Origin: Siphonodentalium dalli
Lineage: Eukaryota; Mollusca; Scaphopoda; Gadilida; Siphonodentaliidae
Reading direction: 5' to 3'
Length of the DNA stretch: 64,000 bases
Assembly (NCBI GenBank): GCA_032622095.1
Contig: CP136069.1
Span: 52,808,760 to 52,872,759, forward strand
The position numbers and the translations under genes were made by a program. The notes under the pieces are model-generated. The model was not told the DNA's origin. It did no database searches and worked only from the letters and a program-made list of their open reading frames with translations. Shown here piece after piece: positions 46,665 to 57,116 of the stretch. How positions within the stretch are numbered: the first letter of the stretch is position 1; each line of letters starts with the position of its first letter.

Positions 46665-47630
46665 AGTATCCTACTATAAATATCTAACTATAATATACAC
46701 AAAATCACGTTATCTTGGGAAACAACTGATTTTGACCCAGTTTTGAAAATGGCCACACAGTTTAAAGACCAATATCTCACGAATTGCCGGTTGCAATAAT
46801 AACGCAGTTCTCCATGTAGCATATATGTTGTAGATTATTTCTGAGCAAAGATAATGTATTCAGAACTGATATATAAACTCAGTGGGTAGAAACTATGACC
46901 CGATATGTAAAAAGCTAATATTTTGGACAATGACCTTGACATTTGTATATGACCTTGACCTCTGGAGGTGAAATATCCAGCGTCAAAATAAAGTACACCA
47001 ATGGCCAACGCCCCCATACCATTGCAAATATAAACTTACTGCATTAAACGAAATATTGGACAATTAATAAAAAATAGACCAAAATAATACATTTTCCCCA
47101 ATGACCTTGACCCTGGTAATTGACCTTGACCATATATGCCTAAGCAACATGTATTTGAAGTTTCATGCTTTAGTCACTAAAATCACGATTCAACCCTTAA
47201 GGGATCCCACTATAAGTATCTAATCGATACTATACAGAGAAGCACGATATCTTGTGAAATAACTGATTTTGACCCATTTTGGAAAATGGTCACCAAGTTT
47301 AAAGACTTTATCTCACAAGGGACTTCTCGGTTTCAATAACGTCGCAGTTGTCCATGTAGCCTATATGCTATATATTATTTCTGAGCAAAGATAACGTATT
47401 CAGAACTGATATATAAACTCAGTGGGTAGAAAATATATGACCCGTTATGAAAAATGCTATTATTTTGGTCAATGACCTTGACCTTTATATATGACCTCTT
47501 GAGGGTAAATCTCCAGTGCCAAAAGAAAGGCCAACAATGGTAGCACCCCATACCGATGCATAGGTCGACGTACTGCCTTAAACTTTCTAGTCATAAACCA
47601 TTATTGGCATAATTTTTATACTGGCCAAAA
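46665..47630 (+). repeat. About 537-bp tandem duplication with TGACCTTGACC motifs
   Basis: 46670-47100 matches 47208-47630 (ACTGATTTTGACCCA, GAGCAAAGATAAYGTATTCA, AACTCAGTGGGTAGAAA, AATGACCTTGACC). The left copy extends back across the family B insertion to about 46060. Confidence 0.85.
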
Positions 47631-47802
47631 ACACCCTCCGTTGCCATGGAAACACAAATTTTGCACACTAAGCTATACTGCCCCAGTGTGCCCCAGCACT
47701 GATATAAACTTCAGGTTATTGGCTTTCAGAAAAATATTGATAGAATTTGCCCACCAAATTTGTACGTACCATTTTCCATTTTTGGGGAGCCTGGCTCATG
47801 GA

Positions 47803-49317
47803 CTAAAGGTGATTAATCTCGATATTGCTATCGGTTTTTATTTCATCAATTGCTTCTTTCGCCCATGTTCTCTCATCGCCAATACTTTTCTCAAATGGAA
47901 TCGTTGCAAAACAGTCTTTCCCACATGTGCACATGTGTGATTATCACATTCATTCAGGCGTTTCGAACAAAGTTTATTGTGCACCACGACTCCAATTATG
48001 CCATGTGACGGCGTTAGGTATTCAACAACACTGTATATTACTTGAGTGCTTGGTTGAAAATGATTTCTGCCACTCCCAGAATAAATCAGATTGTTATGAA
48101 GTCCGTCGGCCTGTGCATCGATGAAATTTGGACTCATATTTCCTTCAGATTGTTGCTTATGTGTGAGTTTCGAACGTCTTTCTCGGAGATCCTTTTTATT
48201 TATTTCCTCAATTTTTGGTAATTGTTTTTTCGCTGTGCACTGACTTGACTTTTCAACTGCGGGGGAATAGTGGCACTTGCATATGCGTCTGAATCTTCTG
48301 CTGCAATGGGTGTTTTAGATAATCCGACTGAAAATCCAACATTTGGTTTTTGCTGGTCTCCTGCCACGGTTCCCTGTTATAATTTCATCATGCAGGTTGA
48401 AATTTTCAGAATTAAAATCACAACACGTGCAAATCAGTTTCTCTCTGCATCCAATTCCACGAATTTTCCGCATCCATGTCCCAGTATAGGAAACCTGTAC
48501 ACGTGGGTTTATTTGCCTTATGTTTTTTCGAAGGAAGAGTTCTACATCATCCCATTTCGGCGTATATTCACCACCCTGTTAGATCCGCATTCACGTTTCC
48601 AACCACTGACACATTTCATGTCTGGGTTATCATCCATGAAGACTAAAACAAATTCCTAAATTTTATACTTGCCATTTGATTTATATATTATCTGCATGCA
48701 AAGCAATGTTACCCTTATGCTCTTTGCAATTAATGACTCGATCACATGGACAGAAGAAGGGGATAACTCTATTTGCAAATTATAAGCTAAAAAACGGTGT
48801 TTTGGCTCAGAGTATCATTGCCTGCACAAATAGGTATGGGTCTTGCCAAGGTAAATGTTTTCTTGATGCAGGAGGACACGTCTGAGAATTAAAAAAACTT
48901 GTAGGTAAGTAAACAATACCTGTTATTGGATTTATAGAAGATGAATCTATAGGTTTAACGTATTGATATTATAATGCTGAACCCCCTCCATTTCTTATCT
49001 ATATGATGAATGGAACATGCATATAAGATTGTTTGCTCCCGTAGAATATTGTGAGAGATGTTTACCTTTTATTTTTTTCTTTCAGGATGTTTTGTTGTCT
49101 GATTGGCCCTTCTCGCTTGGATTAAGACTGTTTGCAGCAGACCGAGTTTGATGCGCTCTCCTGAGTTCGGCTTTTCGAGAATGTCCAGTGATGTAATAAT
49201 CCGTTCTTTTGCGTAAATGTTTCACTACTATGTTATCCACATATGGTTGTCGCTTGACTTATATAACTGTTTGTGTCCTGGTTTGAATGCAAGGGAATTA
49301 TCACGTTTAAACTTCAT
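47803..49317 (-). pseudogene. Decayed Mutator-like (MULE-type) transposase-like gene
   Basis: On the minus strand an ATG at 49317 opens MKFKRDNSLAFKPGHKQLY, with further basic sequence to about 49085. A plausible donor (GGTAAAC near 49060) and acceptor (TTTTTTTAATTCTCAG, ending about 48887) suggest an intron. Downstream, in shifting frames: KWDDVELFLRKNIRQI and RKIRGIGCREKLICTCCDF (about 48370-48570), VGLSKTPIAAEDSDAYASA (about 48270-48350), IYSGSGRNHFQPSTQVIYSV, then HNKLCSK (about 47960-48080) and PFEKSIGDERTWAKEAIDEI near 47840-47895, with a stop at 47803. From memory of the family, the SGxGRxxFQPxTQ, NKLCxK and GDExxWAKE motifs occur in invertebrate proteins annotated as Mutator-like transposases, which cut and paste DNA. 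At least three frameshifts and several stops; no catalytic triad identified. The coding origin is fairly sure, the family less so. Confidence 0.5.
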
Positions 49318-49897
49318 TGTCTTACAGTCCTCTCAAATTCCAAATTCTTAAAAAAGTTTACTGACTGATGAACCTTCCACACTATTTTTTTTCAAAGTGA
49401 ATGCATTTTTCAGAACGAAATATTTGTCAACAATGCCCATTTGAGAGCAGAAGGTGAAGGTTGGCACCCTATATCAAGGCCAATGTCGTTGGCACAGTAG
49501 TATGCCAATATCCGACATACAGCGTTTCACCAACCTTCAGAATGTCCAGCCTGTTCTCCCGAAAACCGCACTTATAATAAAATGTGTTAGTATTAAATGC
49601 TTAGAATCCACTCATTTTGAGTCCATAATGACCTGACAATGAGAGCACTTTAGTCGCATTATCGACTCATAATGACTTCATTATGCGTTCATTATATGCG
49701 GATAATGACCCAAATAAACCAACTCGCGACCTATCAGGTGTACGATCTTTAACATGTGTTTTCAATGTGGCGCGCGCCATAGAAAGAAATAATGGATAAT
49801 AGTCCAGTATCTGCTTATTTTAGAATCAAATAGTCACATTATGAATCTATTTAATATTATATGTTGATTATGTGCGTATTTGCGCGAGGAAATATTG
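49318..49897. other. No feature seen
   Basis: Probably 5' flank of the decayed gene; no promoter or terminal repeat recognised. Confidence 0.4.
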
Positions 49898-50233
49898 GAA
49901 TATCACCAGGCTAGATCAGAATATCACCAGGCTAGATCAGAATATCACCAGGCTAGATAAGAATATCACCAGGCTAGATCAGAATATCACCAGGCTAGAT
50001 CAGAATATCACCAGGCTAGATCAGAATATCACCAGGCTAGATCAGAATATCACCAGGCTAGATCAGAATATCACCAGGCTAGATCAGAATATCACCAGGC
50101 TAGATCAGAATATCACCAGGCTAGATCAGAATATCACCAGGCTAGATCAGAATATCACCAGGCTAGATCAGAATATCACCAGGCTAGATCAGAATATCAC
50201 CAGGCTAGATCAGAATATCACCATGCTAGATCA
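49898..50233 (+). repeat. 21-bp minisatellite, 16 units
   Basis: Sixteen units of GAATATCACCAGGCTAGATC plus A at an exact 21-bp period with only two variant units. It creates a 150-codon open frame of NITRLDQ heptads (49872-50324) that I do not accept as a gene without transcript evidence. Confidence 0.98.
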
Positions 50234-50547
50234 GAAACAGAACCGGAAGAAATGTTGCAATTTTTTTTTAATTACAATGCAGCTTCTAAAACATAACACT
50301 GGAGCATATATGAGGAATAGATGAACAGAAGTGATATTTATTACTCTCAGAAAACCTGTATCTGGGGGTCGACATCGCCTATGATGTTGTGAGGTTTTAT
50401 TAGAATACAGTTGTAACTGATACAATCGTTGTCTGACTTAATGGGGTAGAAAGCTTATGATGGGCACTGTAGCGACATCGTTACCATCAGGTCATCTACA
50501 TCTGTGTCATATGGGCAGCCTATATACACTCTTAGAACAGATGTGTA

Positions 50548-50576
50548 TAAAATGTAACACTAGGTGTTACATTTTA
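50548..50576. repeat. Perfect 29-bp palindrome
   Basis: TAAAATGTAACAC and GTGTTACATTTTA around TAG; preceded by TAGAACAGATGTGTATAAA. Confidence 0.9.
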
Positions 50577-50839
50577 TCTTCAACAAGACTGTGTATAAAT
50601 GACACATGACATATATATGTGTCGGTGGAATTTCATCAACGTTGAATATGAGTGAATATGTGAGGGCATCATCGTTATTAATGTGTTCTGTTGGAGACAC
50701 ACAACTCGTAAAGGCTACCACGGAATAAACAATTGGCAGAAGCTTGAAAACATGTTATACACTGTGTTTGTATCAACACTGAACAACACATAATTGTGTG
50801 TAGCAAGCTCCTGCATGCCAGAGTTTTAATATGGTAGCT

Positions 50840-51747
50840 TTAAAGCCCATGTCACACTCAGGTCGGCGCTTGGTTTGCGCTGCAAAAGTATCAAAGCGCA
50901 CACATAAACGCACTTAGGTCTCCAAGAACCGATTGGTGACGCAGTGGACACTGGCTACGGCGGGCAAGGGTCTCCATGGTCGCCCATAGGCACCAGAGCG
51001 CCGCGCTTGTTTTGTGCATGCGCAGAGGCTCTGCGTTCTGATCAAGGAGTAGTAAGCTTACTGCAGTTGCAGATGAATTATTGCTGTGACCACGAGTAGC
51101 TTGTATCAGTCCTTGCTACGTCAACGGGGCGCTCATGTCGTTTGCGTTGCGCTGTCGTTGCGACGGTACTGCGCCTGGTCAGAACGTCGAACCTCTGCGC
51201 TTGTTTTGTGCATGCACAAAACAAACGCGGCCCTCTGGCGCTGTGAGGCGATCACGGGGACCCATCTCCCGTCCTAGCCAGTGTCAACTGCGACGTTACT
51301 GCGTCACCAATCGGTTCTTGGATACATTAGTGCGCTTTGCTCGGCGCTTTGATAATTTTACAGCGCAATGCAAGCCCCGGCCTGATCGCAGCGGAGTGTG
51401 ACAGTGATTTAATCGGACAGCTAATCTATTGCGGATTGTTGGGTATATTCCCCACAAACTAAAAACTGACTATGACTGGATAACGCAGGAAACGCTAGTT
51501 ATTCTCTCCGCGCCCGCGCAGAGAGCGTTTTGCAAACGTATTGAGAACGTACTAGCATCACAACGACAGCGACTTGTACGCAATAAGAGCGTGAGACTTG
51601 ACAAAGTAGGAACGCAATAGGAGCATACTTTGTTTTAAAAGTTTGACAATTTTGGACAGTTTTCGAAGCTCCTCCTGCGTGTTACTCATATTTTGGTACT
51701 TTTGCAGCGCAGTGCAAGCGCCGGCCTGAGTGTGACATGGGTTTTAC
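50840..51747. mobile_element. GC-rich long-TIR element with inner inverted copy
   Basis: Ends GCCCATGTCACACTCAGG and CCTGAGTGTGACATGGGTT. A further inverted segment at 51175-51405 mirrors 50850-51035 (TGCGCTG, AAGAACCGATTGGTGACGCA, GACACTGGCTA, TTGTTTTGTGCATGC). TTAA at the left edge, TTTA at the right. Overlapping open frames here arise from high GC. Confidence 0.75.
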
Positions 51748-51811
51748 GAGGTATGTGTCTCAAATAGAACATATCTTATCTACTAACTATAAAATAAAGA
51801 GGACGTGAAAT

Positions 51812-51923
51812 GAGTGTTTCTCTCATATGATATTTATGAAACGAGTCTTAGAATTTTCCGTTTTTTTCCGAGCCTTTTGTCGAGGACGAGTTTCATACTA
51901 AATATCATATGAGAGAAACACGA
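51812..51923. repeat. 112-bp inverted repeat
   Basis: GTGTTTCTCTCATATGATAT pairs with ATATCATATGAGAGAAACAC; inner arms GAAACGAG/CGAGTTTC. Confidence 0.85.
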
Positions 51924-52949
51924 GTTTCATATTCTGTTTATCACATGACTCTTATTTATACCATTTTGTGCAAAATAACCATTTTGTCACGGCCGAGAAT
52001 GGTTGAAGTAAAATAATTTCGCAGTGCGTGACTGAGACGCGTCATAAACGTTACGGTTTGTTCGCGGTGTTTCCGCACAGGAAATATAGTTCGGAATTTC
52101 GTGTCGTTTACTGTTTCAGAATCCTGACATTTGAATATACATCATAATGGTTTCATAATAACATGGAAGATTTAAAGGCGCAATTAATTTTCGAATGCCC
52201 AGATTACATTATTACATATTTTATACCATCTGGAAGAGGAACCAAAAAATATATATATTCCACCAGAATACGAAGCAGCTATGGCCTAGGACTGTTCACC
52301 AAGTGATATCGATTCATTCCAAGACTTCCCCCTTGTCAACCCAGAATGCATCATAATTCAAACTAAGAGATAGAGTTATTCCTCTTCCATTGAGTATAAT
52401 AGACTTTATAGTACAGTCCGGATCAAAATAAAATACAGGACACACCTTTAAAAAATTGGTACCTCGACAAACAACATGTTCCCAGTTTATTCGACCGGAT
52501 CAGTTAATAATACAATGTGCAAACCCCAATATTCCAATGTGTTGAGAATTGTTATAAAGCAAACAATAATAATTTTGTTCAAAAATAACAATAACATATA
52601 TTATTCGTCCGCGCAGATTTGTCCTGCATTCTTTTTTAGGCATTTTTATATAGAAAACTACAATATGACAGGAACCGAATGCGAAAATGCATAAAAATGC
52701 AACTGTACCACATCTAACTATATATATATATACGAAGTAAAAACTACGTAGTTCCCATATTATAGCAATGTTATCAAAATGTACCCGTAAATAGCATGCA
52801 ATTATCTCGTAAGAATCAATCATACAGCTATTTTATGATAATAAAAATATATTTTATGACAATGCATGCGTTAGTAGCACTGTTACATGCGAAACTACCG
52901 AAATTTTACTTCGCATGTCGTAATGTGGATTTTAAATGAACGTTGCCTA
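51924..52949. other. No feature seen
   Basis: AT-rich; long frames at 52476-52823 on both strands look like chance. Confidence 0.45.
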
Positions 52950-53227
52950 ATCATATTCTGGCATCACATGGTTTTCTATGAGAACATGCCTGTAAAAAAA
53001 ATGCCGTACAAACCTGCCAATGTATGAACGTACCCTTAGGTTTTGGAGGACTAGTGTCGTTGCCGTGGATGTGGATTTCAAACTGCATTGAATGTTCCAG
53101 CTGAATAGAGTTTGAACACCGCCTATCATGTGGACAACTTGTTGATGTTTGTGATATTCTTCTCTGGGTGAATTTACACTACACATCTGAAGCTGTGTAG
53201 GCCTATTAGGTACCGGTAAAATATCCC

Positions 53228-53960
53228 CGATTTCCCACCCCGAATGTTCCCGAATGACTCCCGAATCATAATTTTGCAAAAATCGTGGAGTAAGTTCGGG
53301 ACAAGTCGGGACAGTGAATTTTTACCCCCGGGGATCGGGGATATCGGTGCTATCGGGGTCGATTCGGGACAATTCTGGACTCGCTCCCGACAGTTTTGAA
53401 ATGTCAATCATCGGGAGAAATTCGGGAGCAATTCGGCACCTATTCGGGAGTAGTCGGCATTATTCGGCAATATTCGGGTGGATATTCTGGAGTAGTCGGC
53501 AGTATTCGGTATGTTATTCCAGAATTCGCCATGTGTGGCTGCTTTTATACTGAGAACCGGTGTATCTGCAAAATTCGGCATCGATTCGGAACGTTCGGCA
53601 GCAATTGAATACCAATTCGGTATTTATTCGGCATCAATTCGGTACCAGTTCGGCATTGATTCGGGGTATTCGGCAACAATTCGGTGTAATCTGGGCAATT
53701 CGGCAGCCACTCGCACGAAATTTCGGTATCAGTTCGGGATAATTCTTGATCATTCGGGAAGAAATTCGGAAGCATTCTGGAATACTCGGCAATGTTCGGG
53801 ACGATTAAATTTTGTCATAATTCGGCATAAGTTCGGCGGCTCTTTGGAATAAACTCGTCCAGAATGATCTCGAATGCTGCCGATTTGGTCTGGTCCCGAA
53901 TTGGTGCCGAATATACTAAATCGGGACAGAAAATCGGGAATATGGAACCGGGGCTTTAGT
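53228..53960. repeat. Degenerate ATTCGG array inserted in the recombinase gene
   Basis: About 730 bp in which TTCGG/TCGGG recurs every 8-16 bp. The outermost ~60 bp at each end carries the motif in reverse (CCGAAT). It is flanked by TACCGGTAAAATATCCCC (53211) and TACCGGTAAAATATCTCC (53961), apparently a 17-18-bp target duplication inside recombinase coding sequence (GDILPV on both sides). Confidence 0.8.
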
Positions 53961-54551
53961 TACCGGTAAAATATCTCCAGAGTCATTTCTGTTAGCAAGT
54001 ATATTCGAAATGTTCTTGTGCTGTTGTTGGTTTAAATGGCTGTAGCTGTTTACTGACTGTATGCTCCGATTACCACTGATCTGCATAATTTGTGTTGGTG
54101 GCACGTTATTTTCTGAGTTTCTGGATTAAGTGCTTTTGAGCACTATGGTTGGACAGCCGCTTCCCGTCTTATTTTCCTGTCAGAACAGCCATTCTGGGCA
54201 TGATTGAGGTGAGTGTGTTTGCACCTATCGGTTGGCGTTTATAACATTGATCCCACAGTCTCATCGAAGATTGTTTGGTGTGTGTTGCCAGATATAATGG
54301 GTCGGTTCCATAACAAAATTTTGTAGGTTGCTTGGAAGCATACCTTTTATAGATTTCCACTTGGCATTTATCTGGAGTAACGGGCGTCGACCACATCTTG
54401 GGTTTTACTGTCCTGGCATCCTTGGGGTTTTGTTTTTGTTTGTCGCTCTGTGAACTCCACGTGTTCCTAGCCAACAATAAAACGTCACTCCAGCAGACTC
54501 CAGCACATATTTCTATGTTCATCAGACCCCCTTAAACCCAAATGGACGGTA

Positions 54552-54902
54552 TTAACCCTTTACCCAACAAACCGGCCACAACCGGCCAAATAAAGCTTCA
54601 ACAGCCTAAAATATCTTCGGTCTGTCATTGTGATAGTTACAGTTATGCCCTGTGCCAATGCATTCTCTTATATATGCGAGTCGACCATAGGTCGCCTCGC
54701 ATATATAAGAGAATGCATTGGCCTAAAAAAAATCCTTTTTTTTAACACTTTTTACCATTTTTTCTTACATTCTTTAACAATTTTATAATTTTTAATGTGT
54801 TAAGCCAATGCATTCTCTTATATATGCGAGGCGACCTATGGTCGACTCGCATATATAAGAGAATGCATTGGCACAGGGCCCTTCTGTTGGGTAAAGGGTT
54901 AA
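54552..54902 (-). mobile_element. piggyBac-like palindromic MITE, copy 3 (inverted)
   Basis: TTAA at 54552-54555 and 54899-54902; orientation opposite to the other copies. It lies inside the recombinase frame, and removal with one TTAA rejoins ISMVN to TVHLGLR in frame. Confidence 0.9.
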
Positions 54903-55014
54903 CCATGGATATAATGTTAATAACAGCTTCCGCGGAACTACAACCTAACTGTCGATCTCATCGTCATTTAGTGGATCGCTTTTTCGTGGCTTATTTCCTT
55001 TAACTTTACGGCAA

Positions 55015-55329
55015 AATGACAACTGATAGAAAGAAAACAAATTCTAGTGACGTAGTACCATATTCGTAATTATTATCAGTAGTAGTTCATCGTGTGAAAG
55101 GCGTCCAATACTACTTTTCACCGGAATTCCAAAAAATACGGAAGCTCCGCCTTCATGTAATAGTACCATACGCTAAAAATTACCAGTCACCATGCCAACC
55201 ACTTACAATGACACACTCGCATGACGTATACCATGTTAGACACACCCAGAATTAAAATATTACTAATATATATTATATTATATTAGTTATATTTAACTAT
55301 AATAGTTTCATTTGACAGGGTTAATTCAC
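55015..55329. other. Family H fragment, then unremarkable sequence
   Basis: 55015-55110 carries GTGACGTAGTACCATATTCG and CAGTAGTAGTTCATCGTG of family H. The rest has no feature except TTAACTATAATAGTT palindromic motifs. Confidence 0.55.
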
Positions 55330-55490
55330 CATTTCCCTGTTTTTGTGTGTGTGGAAACTATGGGATCGCTCATCCCAGTGCACAGCCAAAAAGCACTCGT
55401 TGCAACATTACAGCAATGTTCAATATATCCCGATTCAATGTGTTTTGCAACATTTTGCGTTGGCTTATTTTAGTTAATAATGACACTATG
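55330..55490 (+). repeat. Repeat shared with 44935-45040
   Basis: Same block order with an extra approximately 50-bp stretch (CAGCAATGTTCAATATATCC). Confidence 0.65.
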
Positions 55491-56095
55491 ACATTAACAT
55501 GATCACTTAAACGCTCCTTCATAACCGCATTTAGAACAATTGAATGTTATTTAACTTCCTTAGCATGTGCCATCCATGACTAATCTTTCGCATGGACCGA
55601 AACATGTTATTTGGTTACATAAACAAACATGGTACCGATTTATTATGACACTGTTTCTGAATACTTTTTGTGAGGTATGATGTTGGATTATTCCTCTTGT
55701 ATGGGATTCATACAACGACGATATCCATATTTATCATACAATATTTGAATATAACTATAATAGTTTAATTCAGGGTGTGCCTGACCTGTGACCTGTATAG
55801 ATCTCATGGATTCACTTAACCCGTACGCCACGTCTGCGCAGAATCTGATACCATATCAGAGCAAATTACAGACGATTTCTCCGAAGAAAAAAAAATAGAG
55901 TTACCTATCTTGGAATGAATCTGTAAATTCATTTGTGTGCATGATTGCGGAATAATTCCCAGCCGTTTTAATATGGTGGTAGCGCGGCTATTTCATAAAT
56001 CCTTCATCTAATTTTGCACCAGGGTATAAGATTACTGAAACTGAAATAATACCATATTTAAATTAATATAATGTCGATTGTGTAGATACGAGTGT
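55491..56095. other. No feature seen
   Basis: No gene, RNA or repeat recognised. Confidence 0.5.
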
Positions 56096-56390
56096 TACAT
56101 TTTTTATTTGCCATGTGAACAGATTTGTTCGGGTATATTTATCATATAAATATATCATATATATGACACCAGGGCCATCCGAAACACCACAGCACCCCCA
56201 AATACAAAAATACACAACTCCTTATAACGACTTGTAATTTGTTTTACAAGTCGTTACAATGACTTGTTTTTATTTCTACAAGTCGTAATAATGACTTCCA
56301 ACAACAACGAATGTTACTTCCAACAACAACAAATGTTACATCATTTTTTAATTTTGCCATGTGGACAGATTTGTTCCTGGTATATTTTTC
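56096..56390 (+). repeat. Short tandem duplication with ACTTGT hairpins
   Basis: TTACATTTTTTATTTGCCAT (56096) recurs at 56334 as a variant, both followed by CAGATTTGTTC and ATATTTWTCAT. Between them ACGACTTGTAA and TTACAAGTCGT form a hairpin (56226-56253). Confidence 0.65.
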
Positions 56391-56545
56391 ATCATATCAT
56401 TAGTATCCAGCGAGATAGTCGACAACTAAAACACAGCATAAAACCCCACCATACAGACTCGTGTCATACCTTCTTATCTTGTATCAGTCTGTGTAATACT
56501 TATGGACAATTGTAATTACTCTGTTGTCTTTTTCAGAAATATTGT

Positions 56546-56988
56546 ATGAGCCGCTTTTTATCCCCCGTGGTCGTGGCGCATACATGTACGTGCAAGTGGT
56601 TTCCTCACTGAACGGATGTTGTTGTGTTGTTTTGTATCTGATGTATGTTGTGTTAAACCTCTTTACCTCGCCCTCTCTCTCACTCACAGTCATACTCTCT
56701 CAGCCCCACCCTCTCCATTAACTCCCGTATTATAATGTTATACCCATATCTCAATTATAGATATCTTATAACATTCCAATGAAACAAAAGCTATATATCC
56801 CGTCTGCTTTACCTCAAGTGATATTTCCGTCACACGAGGTAACATTTGTTCCACGGGGAGAGGACTTTAAAAAAGCATTTTGCTTTTTGTCCAATCCTGT
56901 TTCTAAATCTCAATGTATCTATATGTGTATTGTTTTTGTGTAAACTGTTTGATTTAAAAAAAATTAATATTGTTTGCATCAATTACTC
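56546..56988 (+). mobile_element. Non-LTR-like 3' end, flanked by ~32-bp duplication
   Basis: Contains CTGATGTATGTTGTG, a CTCTCTC stretch, ATAATGTTATACCCATAT and GTCCAATCC, and ends TTTAAAAAAAATTAATATTG. Flanks: ATTACTCTGTTGTCTTTTTC before (56515) and ATTACTCTGTTATCTTTTTC after (56990), extending about 32 bp. This looks like a long target duplication. Confidence 0.6.
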
Positions 56989-57009
56989 TGTTATCTTTTT
57001 CTGAAATAA

Positions 57010-57116
57010 TGTAATTTAACCTTGTTTCGGGAGAGGGGTCCTATGTTAGCTACTGTAACTTGTACCCCAAACATTTTGTAATTTGGTAAATCACAATACA
57101 ATATGTTTAAAGATAC
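57010..57116 (+). mobile_element. Tail of non-LTR element 1 family, 5'-truncated
   Basis: GGGAGAGGGGTCC, GTAACTTGTACCCCAA, TTTTGTAATTTGG, AATATGTTTAA parallels 1365-1445. Confidence 0.6.

Larger units (their letters stand above)
52950..55014 (-). pseudogene. Crypton/DUF3504-type tyrosine recombinase, decayed, two insertions
   Basis: Minus strand, high to low coordinates. 55014-54903: NKPRKSDPLNDDEIDS and then, after a stop and shift, ISMV. A TTAA MITE interrupts at 54552-54902. The frame resumes with TVHLGLRGSDEHRNMCW (box I Arg in GLR). Then EIYKRYASKQPTKFCYGTDP and LYLATHTKQ...QPIGANTLTSIMPRMA to a stop near 54167; then RLSNHSAQKHLIQKL (box II), NNVPPTQIMQISGNRSIQSV and NSYSHLNQQQHKNIS, with the nucleophile-position Tyr codon at 54043-54045. 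A TTCGG array interrupts at 53228-53960, and a C-terminal tail continues to about 52950. Tyrosine recombinases need R, H-x-x-R and Y. Here the box II Arg is Gln (codon 54136-54138) and the expected GH is GN, so it is inactive apart from its breaks. Such DUF3504 proteins occur as Cryptons and as domesticated ZMYM/KIAA1958/QRICH1 genes. The N-terminus is lost to a family H fragment. Confidence 0.8.

Noticed and set aside
49898-50233. CRISPR-like regular repeats
   Set aside because: Units are contiguous 21-bp copies with no unique spacers; this is a minisatellite in a eukaryotic context.
51086-51620. Set of open frames suggesting a GC-rich gene
   Set aside because: They lie in a long inverted repeat with few stops because of high GC; no protein family recognised.
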